64,000 nt of DNA from Gnetum montanum (lineage: Eukaryota > Streptophyta > Gnetopsida > Gnetales > Gnetaceae), in the NCBI GenBank assembly GCA_015680685.1, contig MNCI01000991.1:1-64000 (forward strand), read 5' to 3'. The notes beneath the pieces were generated by a model. It searched no databases. It was not told where the DNA came from and saw only the letters and a program-made list of their open reading frames with translations. Shown here piece after piece: positions 7,791-19,375 of the stretch. The first letter of the stretch is position 1, and each line of letters opens with the position of its first letter. Made by a program: the position numbers and the translations under genes.

Positions 7791-9930
7791 TACCCCCATG
7801 ACTAAATGAAAACTCGTCCTCAAGTTCATTACAATAATATTAGGTAGGTATGCGATTATTGAGGGAATGGAACTAATGGGATGACATGTGAATGGATCAT
7901 TATTATAAGACTTGACAAAATTGGTGTTCATGACAACAAGGGTGAACACCTTATTACATTGACATCAGGCCACATTTGGCAGCTTGAGAGAAAAGAGAAG
8001 AGAAGAGAGAAGAGGAGAGAAGAAGAGAGAAGAAGTCTTGCTGTTGCCAATGCCTAGATTGCACCTTTCGTTGTCCATCCGTAAGCGTATCATCGATCTT
8101 TCTCCTTGCATAGCTACTTTCAGCACCACTCCATTCCAAGTGCTCCTTCCAAATCCGGTCTGTTATTGCATGATCACCATCTGCACACACAACATAGTCG
8201 TAGATTAGCAAGGGTAATTGAATTTCAATGTGGGTAATACCTTGCTTCGGTGTAAGTCCATTGGCTAGGTTGTGGTATGGCTGATTACGGATCTAGGAAT
8301 ATATAAATGATGACTATCGAAGGTGTAGTGGTTAGGAAGAAAACCAAAAAATTTGAGGCTAGAAGAAAATCGAAAAAAAGTCGACCCCGTACTGCCATGA
8401 CTAATTGCGAACATCCGGTAGCAATAGAATGGAGAAAGAATAAGAAAAAGAAGATGGATAAAAAGAGACAACTAGGACATCGATAAAATAGATGCCAAGA
8501 TGGAAATGAACAAAATAAAATGAATTGCAAAATGTTAAGGAAAAGAATTCAGCTGATGCACCAAATAGGAATGCCAATGGGTCCTCCCCAAAGCAGGCTC
8601 ATGCCCATAATGCCCTGACAATCCCTCATTCAAAGAGTCTGTAAGCTCCGGGAATGTCCTTTGGAAGAGGAGTTAAAGTCTTAACCATGAGAATTTACCA
8701 GAAAGAAAAAAATGCATCTACCAAAATATACACTAATGATACAGCTGACAATGAGGTGAACAATGGAGAGAAAGATGGAGAGAAGAGGATGGAATGGAAT
8801 CCCAAGAACAAGGTGGTGTATAGCCCCTTGTGTGTTTTATGATTAATGTGACTTGGCAAATATCATTCCAAATCTGGCCTCAAACCAACCATATCCAGTG
8901 ACTTCACATTAATACACTTGGCCCAACCATCCACTGGAGTGACAAGAATGCTTTCTCCAAGAGCCACCACCATTCTGATGAAACAAAGGAGAGAATGGAA
9001 AGCGAGAAGGGCCTTAGTTAGAGGGAACACTTTTGGTTCCATAACTAGTGCTGGTAGCCTAAATTTATTTCTTCTAAGGGATGTGCTTTGAATTCTCACT
9101 CTTTTTTTTCTCTTTTTTTTTCTTTTTTCTCTCTTTTTTATTTTTGTATTTTGTGTTTTTGCGCGTGAGAACCACACCATGCAAAGACTTCTTATTTTTA
9201 TTGTCTCAGCTTCTGAGAATTGGGTAACATCAGAATGGCAAGAAAACTCAAGAAGAAAACATCCAAGTACCCAAGTGAATGGCCAACACAAATGCATCAA
9301 GTTCTCTTGAAGTCACACCCTTTTCAAACCTTGAGTCCTTCCTTAGTTTAAGAAGTACCCAGTCACTGGTTCATTAAAGTTCTTAATTAGAGAGGGGACT
9401 ATACATTTCCAAGCCAAGAGAGACCATAGACTTTGGTGGATTGATGGATGAAGTGGATTCATTTCCTACCATATCAAAAGAAGATACCTTAGTATCAACA
9501 TTGTAACTTTAAGGTAAAAACCAAACATTGGCAATCAATGAAAAACAGTCCATACCATCGGAAAGAACACTTATTGGGTGACGAACTTACAAAGTGGATC
9601 ACACACACACACACACACACACACAAAAAAGTATAACGATGTTGTAAAATAAAAACAAGAAAGGTTAAAGAAAGTTGCAAAACAAAAACATGTAAAAAAA
9701 AATGTAGAAAACAAAAACTTGTAAAACAAAAATGTGAAAAAAAAAATTAAAAAGAACTGAGGGCCTCCAAGGATCAACATAGGTGGCCATCTTCGCCATG
9801 ACTGAATTGTAAGGGACAGATCCGAAATAAAGAGTGAGGTTGTCCACTGGTGGAGGTGTAATTTGTATTGGCAATTTTTGGCTCACAGAAAGGTTTTGTT
9901 TATTGTACATTAACCAATAACCTTTTATCT
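7791..9930 (-). other. E1 3' noncoding region
   Basis: No coding sequence is supported in this 2.1 kb between integrase and the 3' LTR. It contains a GA-rich purine tract (about 7986-8035), a C/T tract (about 9098-9140), an (AC)12 microsatellite and A-rich stretches. Blocks at 8560-9060 match E3 at about 51440-51960 (GGGCCTTAGTTAGAGG, CCATAACTAGTGCT), so this is shared 3' sequence. The part corresponding to the third ORF of E3 is missing. Confidence 0.65.
9601..9624. repeat. (AC)12 microsatellite
   Basis: Twelve uninterrupted AC units followed by an A-run, inside the 3' noncoding region of E1. It would be a polymorphic marker candidate if it is unique in the genome. Confidence 0.95.
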
Positions 9931-9939
9931 AGGCTATTA

Positions 9940-10796
9940 GGTTTATAGATCATCATGGCTCCAGAGGGGAAGGTTGTATGAATAATATAAGGTCCTTCCC
10001 ACAAGGTTTGAAACTTTGTACGTTGTGGTACATGTGTGGGATTCTAGTAGAGGACCTTGTCTACTGGTTGGTATCTAAACCTTCAGATCCTTAAGTCATG
10101 ACGCTGTTTATTATGTGCCTTGTTCAACTCATTTAACGATAGTGAAACCAATCTGTTCTTGTCCAACACGTTTAGAGTTGGTAATCATTGTTTTTGTGCT
10201 AGGTCGAGATCCAAGTGAAGTTTGCAAGCCATGGATAGTGTACTGAGCTCATTTTGTATGGGGAGTTTTGGTAGTTTCCCGTACACCAGCTCATAGGGGG
10301 AATATCTTGTAGGGAGCTTCTAGGTGGAGCGATATGCCCAAAGAGCGTCGTTCAGTTTCGTGCTCCAGTCTCATCTAAATTTGCTAATCATTCGTTTTAA
10401 TATTCTTGTAATCTCCCTATTAGTAACCTTGGCTTGACCATTAGCTTGGGGGTGGTACGATTTAGTATGCTCAACCCCTAAGCGTTGCATTAGTTTACGA
10501 AAGGTTGCACCCATAAAATGTGTTCCATTATAAGAAATGAGTGCACGCGACACACTAAACCTATTAACGTTTTTTGTTGTACAAACCGTGCAGCTATAGA
10601 TGATGTGCAGTCAGTTACTACGACTACTTCTACCGATTTGGTTAAGTAATCAACAGCAACGATGATATATGCTTTCCCGTTGGACATTGGTGTAATTGGC
10701 CCCATAAAATCTATCCCCCAGATATCAAAGGGTTCTAGAGGTTGAATCCATTGTTGTGGACCCTCCATTCTAGCTGTCATTTCACCATCTCGTTGA
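9940..10796 (-). pseudogene. E1 integrase core and C-terminal region
   Basis: Minus-strand reading in two shifted frames. It has the core start WGIDFMGPI and VDYLTK, then LISYNGTHF, where the second catalytic Asp (normally SDNGTHF) is Tyr. Next comes HPQANGQAKVTNREI, where the third catalytic Glu (normally QAEVSNRE) is Lys. The C-terminal part with LWAYRST and SPYELVYGKLP motifs continues down to about 9940 with stops. Integrase inserts the cDNA copy into the genome. Two of the three DDE residues are changed, so this copy is dead. It follows the RNase H/zinc finger segment in the normal Ty3/gypsy order. Confidence 0.85.
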
Positions 10797-10798
10797 CA

Positions 10799-11452
10799 CT
10801 ATTCATAGGATTGGGCAAAATGATGGGCGTCTTGGAATAGAGTTGGCCAATAATATCCTGCAAGCAAGACCTTGGTAGCCGTTCGCCTCTTGGCATAATG
10901 ACCCCCACAGGTGCCCTCGTGAGCATCCTGGAGAACTTTTAGTTGATCTTTATCGGGTACACACCATTGAACCAAGCCATCAGGATAAAATTTATAGAGT
11001 TGTCCTTTAATTTCCATGAAGTACTTGGTTTTGTGAAGAAACTGTTGTTTCTTCCTAAAGTCCAACCCCTGTGGTGTTTGTTGGGAAATGAGATAGTTAA
11101 GAATGCCACTATACCAATTTATTTCTGTGGGTTGATCATTTATCACACTGGCAAAGAGGGTTTCATTAGGAAAATGGTCAAATACAGTATATTCGTCCTC
11201 TTTGTTGTCCCAATGCAACCGAGATAAGTGATCCGTGACTACATTTTCGATGCCTTTGCAATCTATGATTGTCAAATCGAACTCCTGAAGAATTACCAAC
11301 CAATGTATGATACGTGGGTTGACCGTTGGTTTGTTCATAAGGAACCTAATTGCACTATGATCCGTATGGATATATACTTTGTAGCCCAATACATAATGCC
11401 TAAATTTTTCTAATGCAAACACTACAACCATTAATTCCTTTTCGGTAGTCAT
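10799..11452 (-). pseudogene. E1 RNase H and integrase zinc-finger segment
   Basis: An open stretch of 217 codons. It starts in RNase H with TTEKELMVVVFALEKFR and HTDHSAIRFLM, continues through the connection (DHLSRL) and ends in the integrase HHCC finger (HEGTCGGHYAKRRTA, ending at a stop just before the Cys pair). RNase H removes RNA from the RNA-DNA hybrid during reverse transcription. This is the best preserved part of E1 pol. The upstream RT part is separated from it by frame changes at about 11450-11700. Confidence 0.88.
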
Positions 11453-11691
11453 GTAGTTGAGTTGTGCACCGGTGATACTCTTACTAGCATAGTGAATGTA
11501 ATAAGGTCATTTTTGTTCATCTAATTGTGTTAGTATGGCTCCTAAAGCATAATTGGATGTATTGGTCATGATGTGGAATGGCCTAGACCAGTCAGGGGCT
11601 TGTAAAATGGGAGTTTCTACAAGCCTCTGTTTAAGAGTTTGTAATGCTCATTCACATTCCCTGGTCCATTCAAATGGTGCATCTTTTTTTG

Positions 11692-12489
11692 TTAATTCCA
11701 CCATTGGCTTGGCAATTTTAGAAAAGTTCTCGATAAATCTCCTTTAGTAGCTAGTGTGGCCAAGGAATGACCGAACATCTTTGCTAGTTCTGGTTGTCTG
11801 GTAATTCCTTGGATGACTTTAATTTTTTCCAGATCCACTTTGATTCCTGATTCTGAAATTTTGTGTCCCAGTACTATGCCCTCTTGAACCATCAAATGGA
11901 TCTTATGCCAGTTGAGCTTCAGGTTGGTTTCAACACATCGTTTCAATACCTACTCCAACCGGTTGAGGGCTTGATCAAAGCTCGTCCCGTAAGTGGAGAA
12001 GTTGTCCATAAAGACTTCTACTCCATTACCTATTTGCTGCTGAAAGATGCTTAGAACTAATCGTTGGAAGGTGGTGGGATCATAGCATAAGCCAAAAGGC
12101 ATTTGTTTATATGCAAACGTTTCCCAAGGGCTGGTGAACGTTGTTTTGGCTTGGTCTTCTGGTGCGATTCGTATTTGGTTGTACCCACTGTACCCATCCA
12201 GGAAATTATAGTAGTGATGCCCTGCTATCGTGTCTAAGACTTGGTCAACAAATGGCAGAGGAAAATGATCTTTGAAGCTTTCCATGTTCAATAGCCTAAA
12301 TTTTATGCATACCCTCCATTTACCTCCTTTCTTTGGTACAATTACAAGAGGGCTAACCCATTGGCTATCAGCAATGGAATAAATGAACCCAGCCTTGAGA
12401 AGTTGTTCTATCTCTTTTTTTACTATTTTTTTTAACTTCAGGTTCAATCGTCTCTGTGGTTGTTTGCGAGGTTTCATGGAGGGATCCAT
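11692..12489 (-). pseudogene. E1 reverse transcriptase
   Basis: Two frames: 12489-11950 (fingers and palm) and 11946-11692 (thumb/connection). Motifs include QWVSPLVIVPKKGGKWRVC, FPLPFVDQVLD, FLDGYSGYNQI and MPFGLCYDPTTFQR. The YXDD box is FMDNFS, with the second catalytic Asp changed to Asn. The QWVSP and FMDDFS-type signatures are typical of Athila/Tat-lineage RT. Reverse transcriptase copies element RNA to cDNA; this copy is inactive by both the frameshift and the active-site change. Confidence 0.9.
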
Positions 12490-12870
12490 GTAAATCCTAT
12501 GCTGGCATATCCTAGGGTCTATTCTGGTTAGTTCAGGGTATGACTAGGCAAAGGCTGTCGACCACTTATTTATCACTTTCAGCAAACTTTCTTTTTTCTT
12601 AGGAGCAAGTTTTGCATTGATGATTACCGGTTTTCCATTTTTAAGGGTCATTTATTCCAAACCAGTGGGTAATGGTTTCAATTCTAGGGGCTCTTGTTTA
12701 AATTTTTTAGGAATCTCCAACTTTCCCCAGTTAATGCTTTCATGGTTAAGGGCTGGAAGTTGGCTATCGACCTGCTCGAGTGTATCCATGCTTTCAACAT
12801 AAGTGCTCATAATTCCCTCAATCAGTTCCATGCATGTAGTTGAATCATTCTCTTGGTCAGCCATTAGCCA
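12490..12870 (-). pseudogene. E1 linker between protease and reverse transcriptase
   Basis: A decayed minus-strand frame (70 codons at 12652-12864 and stops elsewhere) connects protease and RT. Athila-type polyproteins have a long linker here containing PLELKPLP-type motifs; PLELKPLPTGLE is visible at its end. No separate function is known. Confidence 0.7.
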
Positions 12871-13662
12871 CTAGGTGTTTTCTTGTTGTGTGGCTGCTGC
12901 ATATAGGCACTTCTGTATATCGATGTCTTGTGCACACCGATTGCATGCGGGCAATGTTAAACTTCGCGTTACCCATGATTTCTGCATGCAATGACACCCT
13001 GTGTCACTATATGTGATGCATGGAACTTTATTTTTCTCAATCTTTCCAAAGGTATTTTTCTTAGATATTTCTAGGGAAAGATTGCGAATTCCTAGGCATG
13101 TGTCTACTGTGCTCAACCATGCCCTTCCCATTATTATCGGGATATCCCCTTTGTCATTGTTTATTTGGGTCACTAGGAAATCAACTGGATATGACCAAAC
13201 ACCTACAGTGGTGATGATGTCTTCAACCTGTCCTAAAGGAACAGTGATAGATTGATCAGCCAGCTCTAAATGGATATTGCTCTTCTTGAGCAGAGGTAAG
13301 TTCCAGGTCTTGTACAACTCTTGCAAAATTAGGTTGACTCCAGAGCCTGAGTTAAGAAGAGCCTTATGAGGTTCATTCCTAGTGACTTGGAGATAAATCA
13401 GGGGGCTTCCTAGATTAGATAATTTCTTGGGAAGGTGGCCTTCCTTGATCCAGTCAGTTATGGTATGTGTCAACATAACCGTGTGCATTGGCCTCAATTT
13501 CTCGATTGAAGGATTTCCCAAAATCTTATTTGGTATGGAGGCATTTAGGTGTTTAACTGCTTGTGGAGGTGAGGGCTTAGCTAGATTGTTGGGCTTAAAG
13601 AAGGATCTTTTCGGCATGTGATTATTAAGACCAATTGGGAATTGAGGCTTGGAAGCCCTCAC
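12871..13662 (-). pseudogene. E1 aspartic protease region
   Basis: 263 open codons. The active-site segment reads ALLNSGSGVNLI, where the family has a D-[LST]-G-type triad, so the catalytic Asp is Asn. Downstream is a flap-like PLGQVEDIITTV and the hydrophobic IIMGRAWLSTVD segment of retroelement proteases. A Cys-rich tail follows. The enzyme would release gag and pol products. E2 and E3 keep parallel regions at about 27400-27900 and 55560-56260. Confidence 0.85.
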
Positions 13663-13739
13663 AGTGTTGGGTTGCCGCGGTTGAGTGGGGATTACTCTGG
13701 GTTTTGTTGGAATGGTTGGTGGTGGAGCTACCGGCGTAA

Positions 13740-15983
13740 GAGATGCGGGTGGATTTGGAGGATGGCATGGGTATGGAACATCTCTGGGAGGAGAAAGAGT
13801 CTTAAAATACTCCTAAACTTTGTAGTAATGTGGAGGGTTTATGTGACCCATAGAGTCACCTGGAGAAATTGGTTGCTGCACATAATAACCATAAGGATCA
13901 GGCTGCCGGTAAGGGTATTGTTGTGTTGGCGGTGGCATCCCCCATGACTGTGGATATTGCCACTACTAATGTTGTCCAATGGGCTGTGGTGGAGTTCCAC
14001 TTGGATAATACGTTAGTGGTTGGTGGAACTGCCTTGGGTTACCTTGTGGATAAGGTAACCTTCAGGGTGTTTGCCGTTGGTTAAGTCTTGGATTTAGCGC
14101 ATACACCCCAGACTCCTGTAGATGTGACATAATTGGGCAACATCCCTTAGGATGGTCATAGTAGTAGACCTCACATCCACTATCATCATCTATGTCAGAG
14201 TCCACAACCTCATCGGAGATAGAAATTTTTCCCTTACCCTTGTTATGTGTAGGGTTTGAATTTCTCCACTTGGTTTTACCTTTGTCACTACTTCGTTCAT
14301 CCTTAGACTCTTCTACAATTTTCAAAATTGTTTCAATTCTTGAGTCTAAGGAATCCCACATTTGGTCCACCTTAGCTGATACCTCGGTTGTTAATTTTTG
14401 GATCACTAAGGTTTTTCGGTTCACCAACTCTTTGAGTGGTAACTCATCCTCCTCATTACAAAATTTCACTCCCTTCTTTTGAAGGGAGGAATCATAGTTG
14501 TATTCTTCCGCACTTTCCCTCTTATGTAGTTCACCCTCTTCTTACGCTACTTGTTCCAACAAGCTATGTACTTCTTGGGCTCTAAGTTGGGATAGTCTCC
14601 CTTGGGCATAAGTCCCAAGGGTTCTTCTCATCTCATTTCTTAGCCCGTCCATGATGTGGTGAAGTTGATCCCACTGAGGGTACCCATGGCCTGAGCAACA
14701 ATGTAACAATGTATAGTAGCGGGCCATGGAAGCATCCAAGGGTTCATAAGTACCTTGTTTCTAGCCTTGGATCTACTTACACAAATTGGACACTTTGGAG
14801 TACGTCTGATATTTATTGTTGAAGAGTTCTAGCATCGTACTCCATCTCCTAATGGTTTCTAGTTCTAAGGACTGGTACCAACTCTCTACTTCTTTAATGA
14901 GTGTCCTTGGGAACAACTTAAGCTTCTGCCACTCATTTTCTATATTTTACAAGGCACAAGCATCGTGGAATACCTGTAAATGATGCTGGAGATCAGCGTT
15001 ATATCCCCCTTCAAAACATGGGATATTATTTATGTCCAAACGCTTGATCCGACTGTCCTTTAGGTGCCTTGTTGGAATCCTAACAGCCTATGTAATGTCA
15101 AGCATACTTCAGGTTGCGAGTAGGGGCTCATCATGATCATCTCTTTCATGATGCCTGTGATGTCTACATGGTTCCCTACTCTCCCTACGTCCTTACCCTT
15201 GTCCTCTCTCTTGACTTTCCCATCAAGGTCTCTCATCTTCCTTACCTTTACCCTCATCATTATGTTCGTGGTGGCTACGCCTAGATGTGGAAGGAGAGGG
15301 TGAGTGGTGAGATGAAGGAGAAGAAGAAGGGGAGCCATCACCAAGGTGATGTTTCTTACCTTCTCTTTGACTGCTTCGGCCCTAATCGTTATAATGATCT
15401 AAGTGCCCGTCCTTAGCGTGAGTTGTTGTTCCTTCCGTGAGTAGTTGACGTTCATAGGGATCAGAACCAGTGTGATGTATCGTTGAGCATAGGTTTGATG
15501 CCTTACCTCCTCACCATCGTTAGGAGGGTGAACATCCATTGCAAAGGAACCTGTTATGAGGGGTTCCTCATCTCCTATTTCACTAAGGACATGTGGGACC
15601 TTGCCCTTAAACAGTGCATGTTGACTCTCCTACCTTAATTCCCTCATACATTGCACATCTATGGGATGATAATCCCTCATATCAAAATCCTCAGAAACGT
15701 ATTCAGCAAATAGTTCTTGCATGCCAATCTGTGCCAAGGCACGGAAGAGCATGTTAGGGACTGATCGATCTGGGGGTAACACAATGTTACCTTGCAGATC
15801 TTTCCATCGCAGCTGTTCATCTTAATGGAGAATAAATGTAAAGCCCGGAATATACTCATCAGGATGAGTATAAGTTTTCCAGTATTTTTGAGGAGTTGGC
15901 TAATTTTGGTTATGTGTTGTATGTTGCTGACTGTCTCTAGTATTAGTCCTAGGTGGTGAATTGGATTTGTGAGAAGAAGTCAT
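13740..15983 (-). pseudogene. E1 gag region
   Basis: The start MTSSHKSNSPPR at 15983 is shared in kind with H (MSSSHRT) and E2 (MSSSC). It is followed by HPDEYIPGFTFIL, an acidic/basic low-complexity stretch and the capsid-like part DASMARYYTLLHCCSGHGY...HHIMDGLRNEM (about 14540-14750). Then come a coiled-coil region (14200-14470) and a Pro/Tyr/Gln-rich tail (about 13740-14100). Gag would form the particle. Several in-frame stops and shifts break it. It is the template for recognising the H gag. Confidence 0.8.
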
Positions 15984-16103
15984 TTTTATCGGTGTGCTTT
16001 TCACCATTATATAAATTCTTATTTAATTAATTAACTCGAAGGTTCATTAAGGCTCCCAACGATTTGAATGATTTCCTTATGTTCTATTTGGCATACAAAC
16101 ACT

Positions 16104-16125
16104 TAGTCCCGAGCAACAGTCCCAA
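16104..16125 (-). promoter_or_regulatory. E1 primer-binding site
   Basis: Directly inside the 5' LTR the minus strand reads TTGGGACTGTTGCTCGGGA. By eye it agrees at about 13 of 18 positions with the Athila primer site complementary to tRNA-Asp (TGGCGCCGTTGCCGGGGA). The E3 copy agrees better. This places first-strand synthesis here and fixes the element's orientation. Confidence 0.7.
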
Positions 16126-17106
16126 TGACGAGTGGCAGGTATTCCTACACTCAACCATACGAATACGAGTATCGCACGCACGATCCTGTCGAACTCTGCA
16201 GACTAAATGCCTACATGCCGCTTAGAACACTTGGGGTTAATTAATCATTGTCTTCCCAGACTTACTTGTATTTGTCATGGTGTATGGTTAAGCAAGTCTG
16301 AGGTATATGATTTTTATAGTATTTTTTATTTTTATGTCTTCTATGCTATAAGAGAAGGGTTGAGAAACTAAGTCCTAACTCTAACTAATGCACTAAGTCT
16401 AATTTACCTAGCGTCAGCATCTGTTCCCACTTACCGTACACACCCTGAACTATGCAACTATGGCTACCAAATGCTAATCGTTACTGGGATCACCACACGT
16501 AACGCACGTGCTCGAAGTGGTCATATTGAGGAACTTAACTAACCTAAACGTGATAAGCATATGTTCCTTGGCTAATTGTACACATCCTTGAATGCTCGTA
16601 ACCAAGTCGTACTTATCCCGTGTTCTAGGAGATAAGGGTGAGAGAGACTAATTGCGATGAGTAATCGATTCCTTGACTAACCGTACAAATTCGTAAATGC
16701 TCGTAATCAAGTTGTACTCGTAATGCGCTACTGCAGGTAATAAATAACAGGTAGGAAATAACATGTAATAAACCTATTCCATGTACTGCAAGGTTTATCC
16801 ACAAATCTCGTCTTTATTGCCGTATACAACTTGCGTTCAGGTACAAAGCTGCTCGAATAAAGATCTGTTCACTTGGGGACTCCTACTGTGGGCACATGAA
16901 AAATAATCTATCTCTAGGGTGATCAATCTGCCAGAGTTTCCCTACTTTAGGCCTAGGATGATGAATAAGGGGAGTGCCGCCTCTTATTTATAGATATGGT
17001 GGCAGACTGTGATATCGTGTACGCGATATCGCAGGGGACGACGCGATATCCCATACGCGATATCGTGTACGCAATATCGTGGCTCATGCGATATCGGGTT
17101 CCATCA
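16126..17106 (-). repeat. E1 5' LTR
   Basis: TGACGAGTGG...CCATCA, 981 bases, alignable end to end with 6838-7790. In the minus sense the U3 lies at the right. A TATAAATA box (16985-16992) precedes the LTR body. Upstream of it (about 17000-17100) is an array of CGCGATATCG palindromes. It is the promoter of E1. Confidence 0.92.
17000..17103. repeat. Array of GATATC palindromes in the E1 U3
   Basis: At least six copies of (C)GCGATATCG(Y)-like palindromes, spaced by about 10-20 bases, with GTACGC linkers. The same array is present, diverged, in the 3' LTR (about 7695-7785). It sits just upstream of the TATAAATA box, where an enhancer would be expected. Confidence 0.75.
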
Positions 17107-17111
17107 ACTAG
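17107..17111. repeat. E1 target-site duplication, right copy (ACTAG)
   Basis: Partner of 6833-6837. The H LTR sequence resumes immediately after it. Confidence 0.92.
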
Positions 17112-17252
17112 TCTAATTGGGAAGACAATGTCTTGTGATCAATGCTTAAGAATCTAGATGCCACAACTAGTCCCATCCATAAAATTTGACCGGATAATGT
17201 GTGAACGCTTATGATTCTTATGGTTGGGTATAGGGATACTTGCTACTCATCA
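17112..17252 (+). repeat. H 5' LTR, right piece
   Basis: Matches 23717-23876 of the H 3' LTR and ends CTACTCATCA. The primer site TTGGCACCATTTTTAGGAA starts at 17253, a decayed form of the tRNA-Asp-like site. The shared sequence differs by roughly 15% from the 3' LTR by hand count, more than the E1 LTR pair, as expected for the older host element. Confidence 0.85.
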
Positions 17253-17384
17253 TTGGCACCATTTTTAGGAATTGTGCTAGTTATCTAGATTAGTTATATT
17301 TTACATGATTACTGTAAAGATATTAATGATTTATCTCTTAGAAATCATTCATATTTTAAGTCATACATATTATCAAAGAAACTA

Positions 17385-19375
17385 ATGTCTTCTTCACATA
17401 GGACCAAGAATGCATCATATGATGAAAACATGAGTAGGAGAAATGATAGGATCTATACAAAGGAAAATTGGAGTGAACAACCACAACTAGGAGTTTTCTA
17501 TTCTCATTTAGATCCTTGCTAAACTCAAAGACTATGTTCAACTGATGTAGACAACCCTAGAGGAGATGGAGCACATCCTAGAGTGAGGAGGGCCTCAAGG
17601 CCTAGGACCTCCTTCAAACTTAGAAGAGTTACATCAAGGGATCAAAGGGAGAAATATAGGAGCCATGGTGATTATTTCAATTCACCATCTTCCTTTTTCT
17701 CTTCCACATCTAGTTTTGATGAAGATGAATATAGGTATAGAAATAGAGATACACTAAGGGGTCAAGATAAAGATAAGAATAAAAATAGATGAGATCATCA
17801 AAGTGAGGATAGACGAGATCATCATAATCAGATAAATAGAAATAGAAATCATCACCACAACATGTTTGATGATAATGAACCCTTGTTGGCTACTAGGAGC
17901 ATGACACAGATAATGGATGTAGTTAAAATGCCCAAGTGGCATCAAAGGGAAAGTTGTATTAAAAGAATTTATATCAATAACATCCTTAAATTTGTGAGAG
18001 GATATAACTTTGATCCACAACATGACTTACAAACCTTCCATGATGCCTATGCCTTATAGAACATTGAGAGTGAGTGGCAAAAGCTTAAGCTCTTTCCTAG
18101 GACACTAGTTGTTGAAGTTGAAAGCTAGAATAGGTCATTGGAGCTAGATTCAATCTACCAATAGTCCAAAATTCTTGAGACCTTCAATGTGAAATACCAA
18201 ACCTATGAGAGAGTGTCCAATTTAAGAAAACAAAGGCAGGGTAGAAATTAAGGTAATCATGAACCCTTTCATATGGCCTTGAAAAAATACTATTCTCTAC
18301 TACATAGATGTCTAGGCTATGGGTTTTCTCAAAAAGAGAAATGTTTCCACATCATAGATGGACTTTGTAACCAAAAAAGAGAGACCGTTGGGATTTATGC
18401 CTAAGGTCAGTTATCTGAATTGAAATTTCATCAGATAAAGGATAATCAAACAAGTGGAAAAAGAAGAAGGAGAGCTATGTAAACTAGTGAATGTAGAGGA
18501 ATATAACTGGGATCCAACTCTTCAAAAGAAGGGGATCCATAACCATGATGAGGAAAAAGAGGCATCTCTTGATGCAGTGAGTTCACAACAAATCTTGCTA
18601 ATACAAAAGTCTATCGTTGAACTTGAAACAAGGATAGATAAGATGTGGAAGTTAATAGATGATAGAGTTATGACCTATGTGAAAACCATAGAGGAGAGGG
18701 TAATGCAAAAGGATCGAGTGATCAAAACAAGAAGAGGAAAATGGACAAAGAAGTAGGTAGGAATACTTATTAGTGAAAAGGAAAAATAGCTATAGTCGAA
18801 GAGGCTATAGACTTAACCATAGAAGAGGATGATGGATATCACATCTACCAATATGAAAATGTAAAGGGTTATTGCCCAGTTATGTTACATCTACAAGAGT
18901 TTGGAACTTTTTCTTTGAATCCCAAGTTTGTACAAAAGAAAATGCTTAGGAAATTACTTTACTCATAGGGTAATTATAGAGAGTCCTACAACCAACCGTA
19001 CTATTTTAGTGGGATGTATTATCAACCTCAACACTACTATTAACTATAGTGGCAAAACCCATAATTGTGGGGGATGCCATTAACAAACCAATAATACCCT
19101 TATTTCCAACTGGACCCATATGACAACTATGTTCAACAACTTCTTTCTCTAGATGGTTCTACTTCCTATACCTCAAATCACTACTACCACTCTCTTGAAT
19201 ATCATTGATCAGAAATATCCCTTGTGGGATCACCATCTCAAACCTCTTATCCTCCATGACATCCTCAATATTCTCATACTTTCCTCCACCATATGTCACC
19301 ACCAACAACATAGGGAGGATTGGCATCACACCATCAATGGAAGAATGCCACTTCTGCGATGAACATAAAAGTAAA
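17385..19375 (+). pseudogene. H gag region
   Basis: Starts ATG TCT TCT TCA (MSSSHRT), as in the E1, E2 and E3 gags, and has YSHLDP where E1 has YTHPDE. Stops follow at intervals. Recognisable parts are an Arg/Ser-rich block (17583-17790), the capsid-like WQKLKLFPRTLVVEVES (18080), MALKKYYSLLHRCLGYGF (about 18270) aligning to E1 ARYYTLLHCCSGHGY, a coiled-coil stretch (18454-18756) and YHIYQYENVKGYCPVMLHL (about 18840) aligning to E1 YYYDHPKGCCPIMSHL. A Pro/Tyr/Gln-rich tail follows. It is gag by homology to E1 but contains multiple stops. Confidence 0.8.

Larger units (their letters stand above)
6838..17106 (-). mobile_element. E1: near-complete Athila-like Ty3/gypsy retrotransposon (10.3 kb)
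   Basis: LTRs at 6838-7790 and 16126-17106, both TG(A)...CATCA, are flanked by the 5-base duplication ACTAG. Reading leftwards: primer site, gag, protease, RT, RNase H, integrase, long 3' noncoding region, polypurine tract, 3' LTR. A hand comparison of the first ~430 LTR bases gives roughly 8% difference, mostly transitions, the lowest of the elements here. The gag-pol frame has stops and lost catalytic residues, so it cannot move on its own. Compared with E3 it lacks about 3 kb carrying the third ORF. The Athila lineage is inferred from the protein motifs and the tRNA-Asp-like primer site. Confidence 0.92.

Noticed and set aside
9571-9910. Minus-strand frames rich in Phe, Val and Cys
   Set aside because: Produced by the (AC)12 microsatellite and A-rich tracts of the E1 3' noncoding region.
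10943-11413. Plus-strand frames of 94 and 61 codons
   Set aside because: Shadows of the E1 RNase H/zinc-finger frame on the minus strand.
15060-15344. Minus-strand 94-codon Leu/Met/Val-rich frame in E1 gag
   Set aside because: Out-of-frame reading of the Ser/His/Asp-rich gag segment; the gag frame is supported by E3 and E2.
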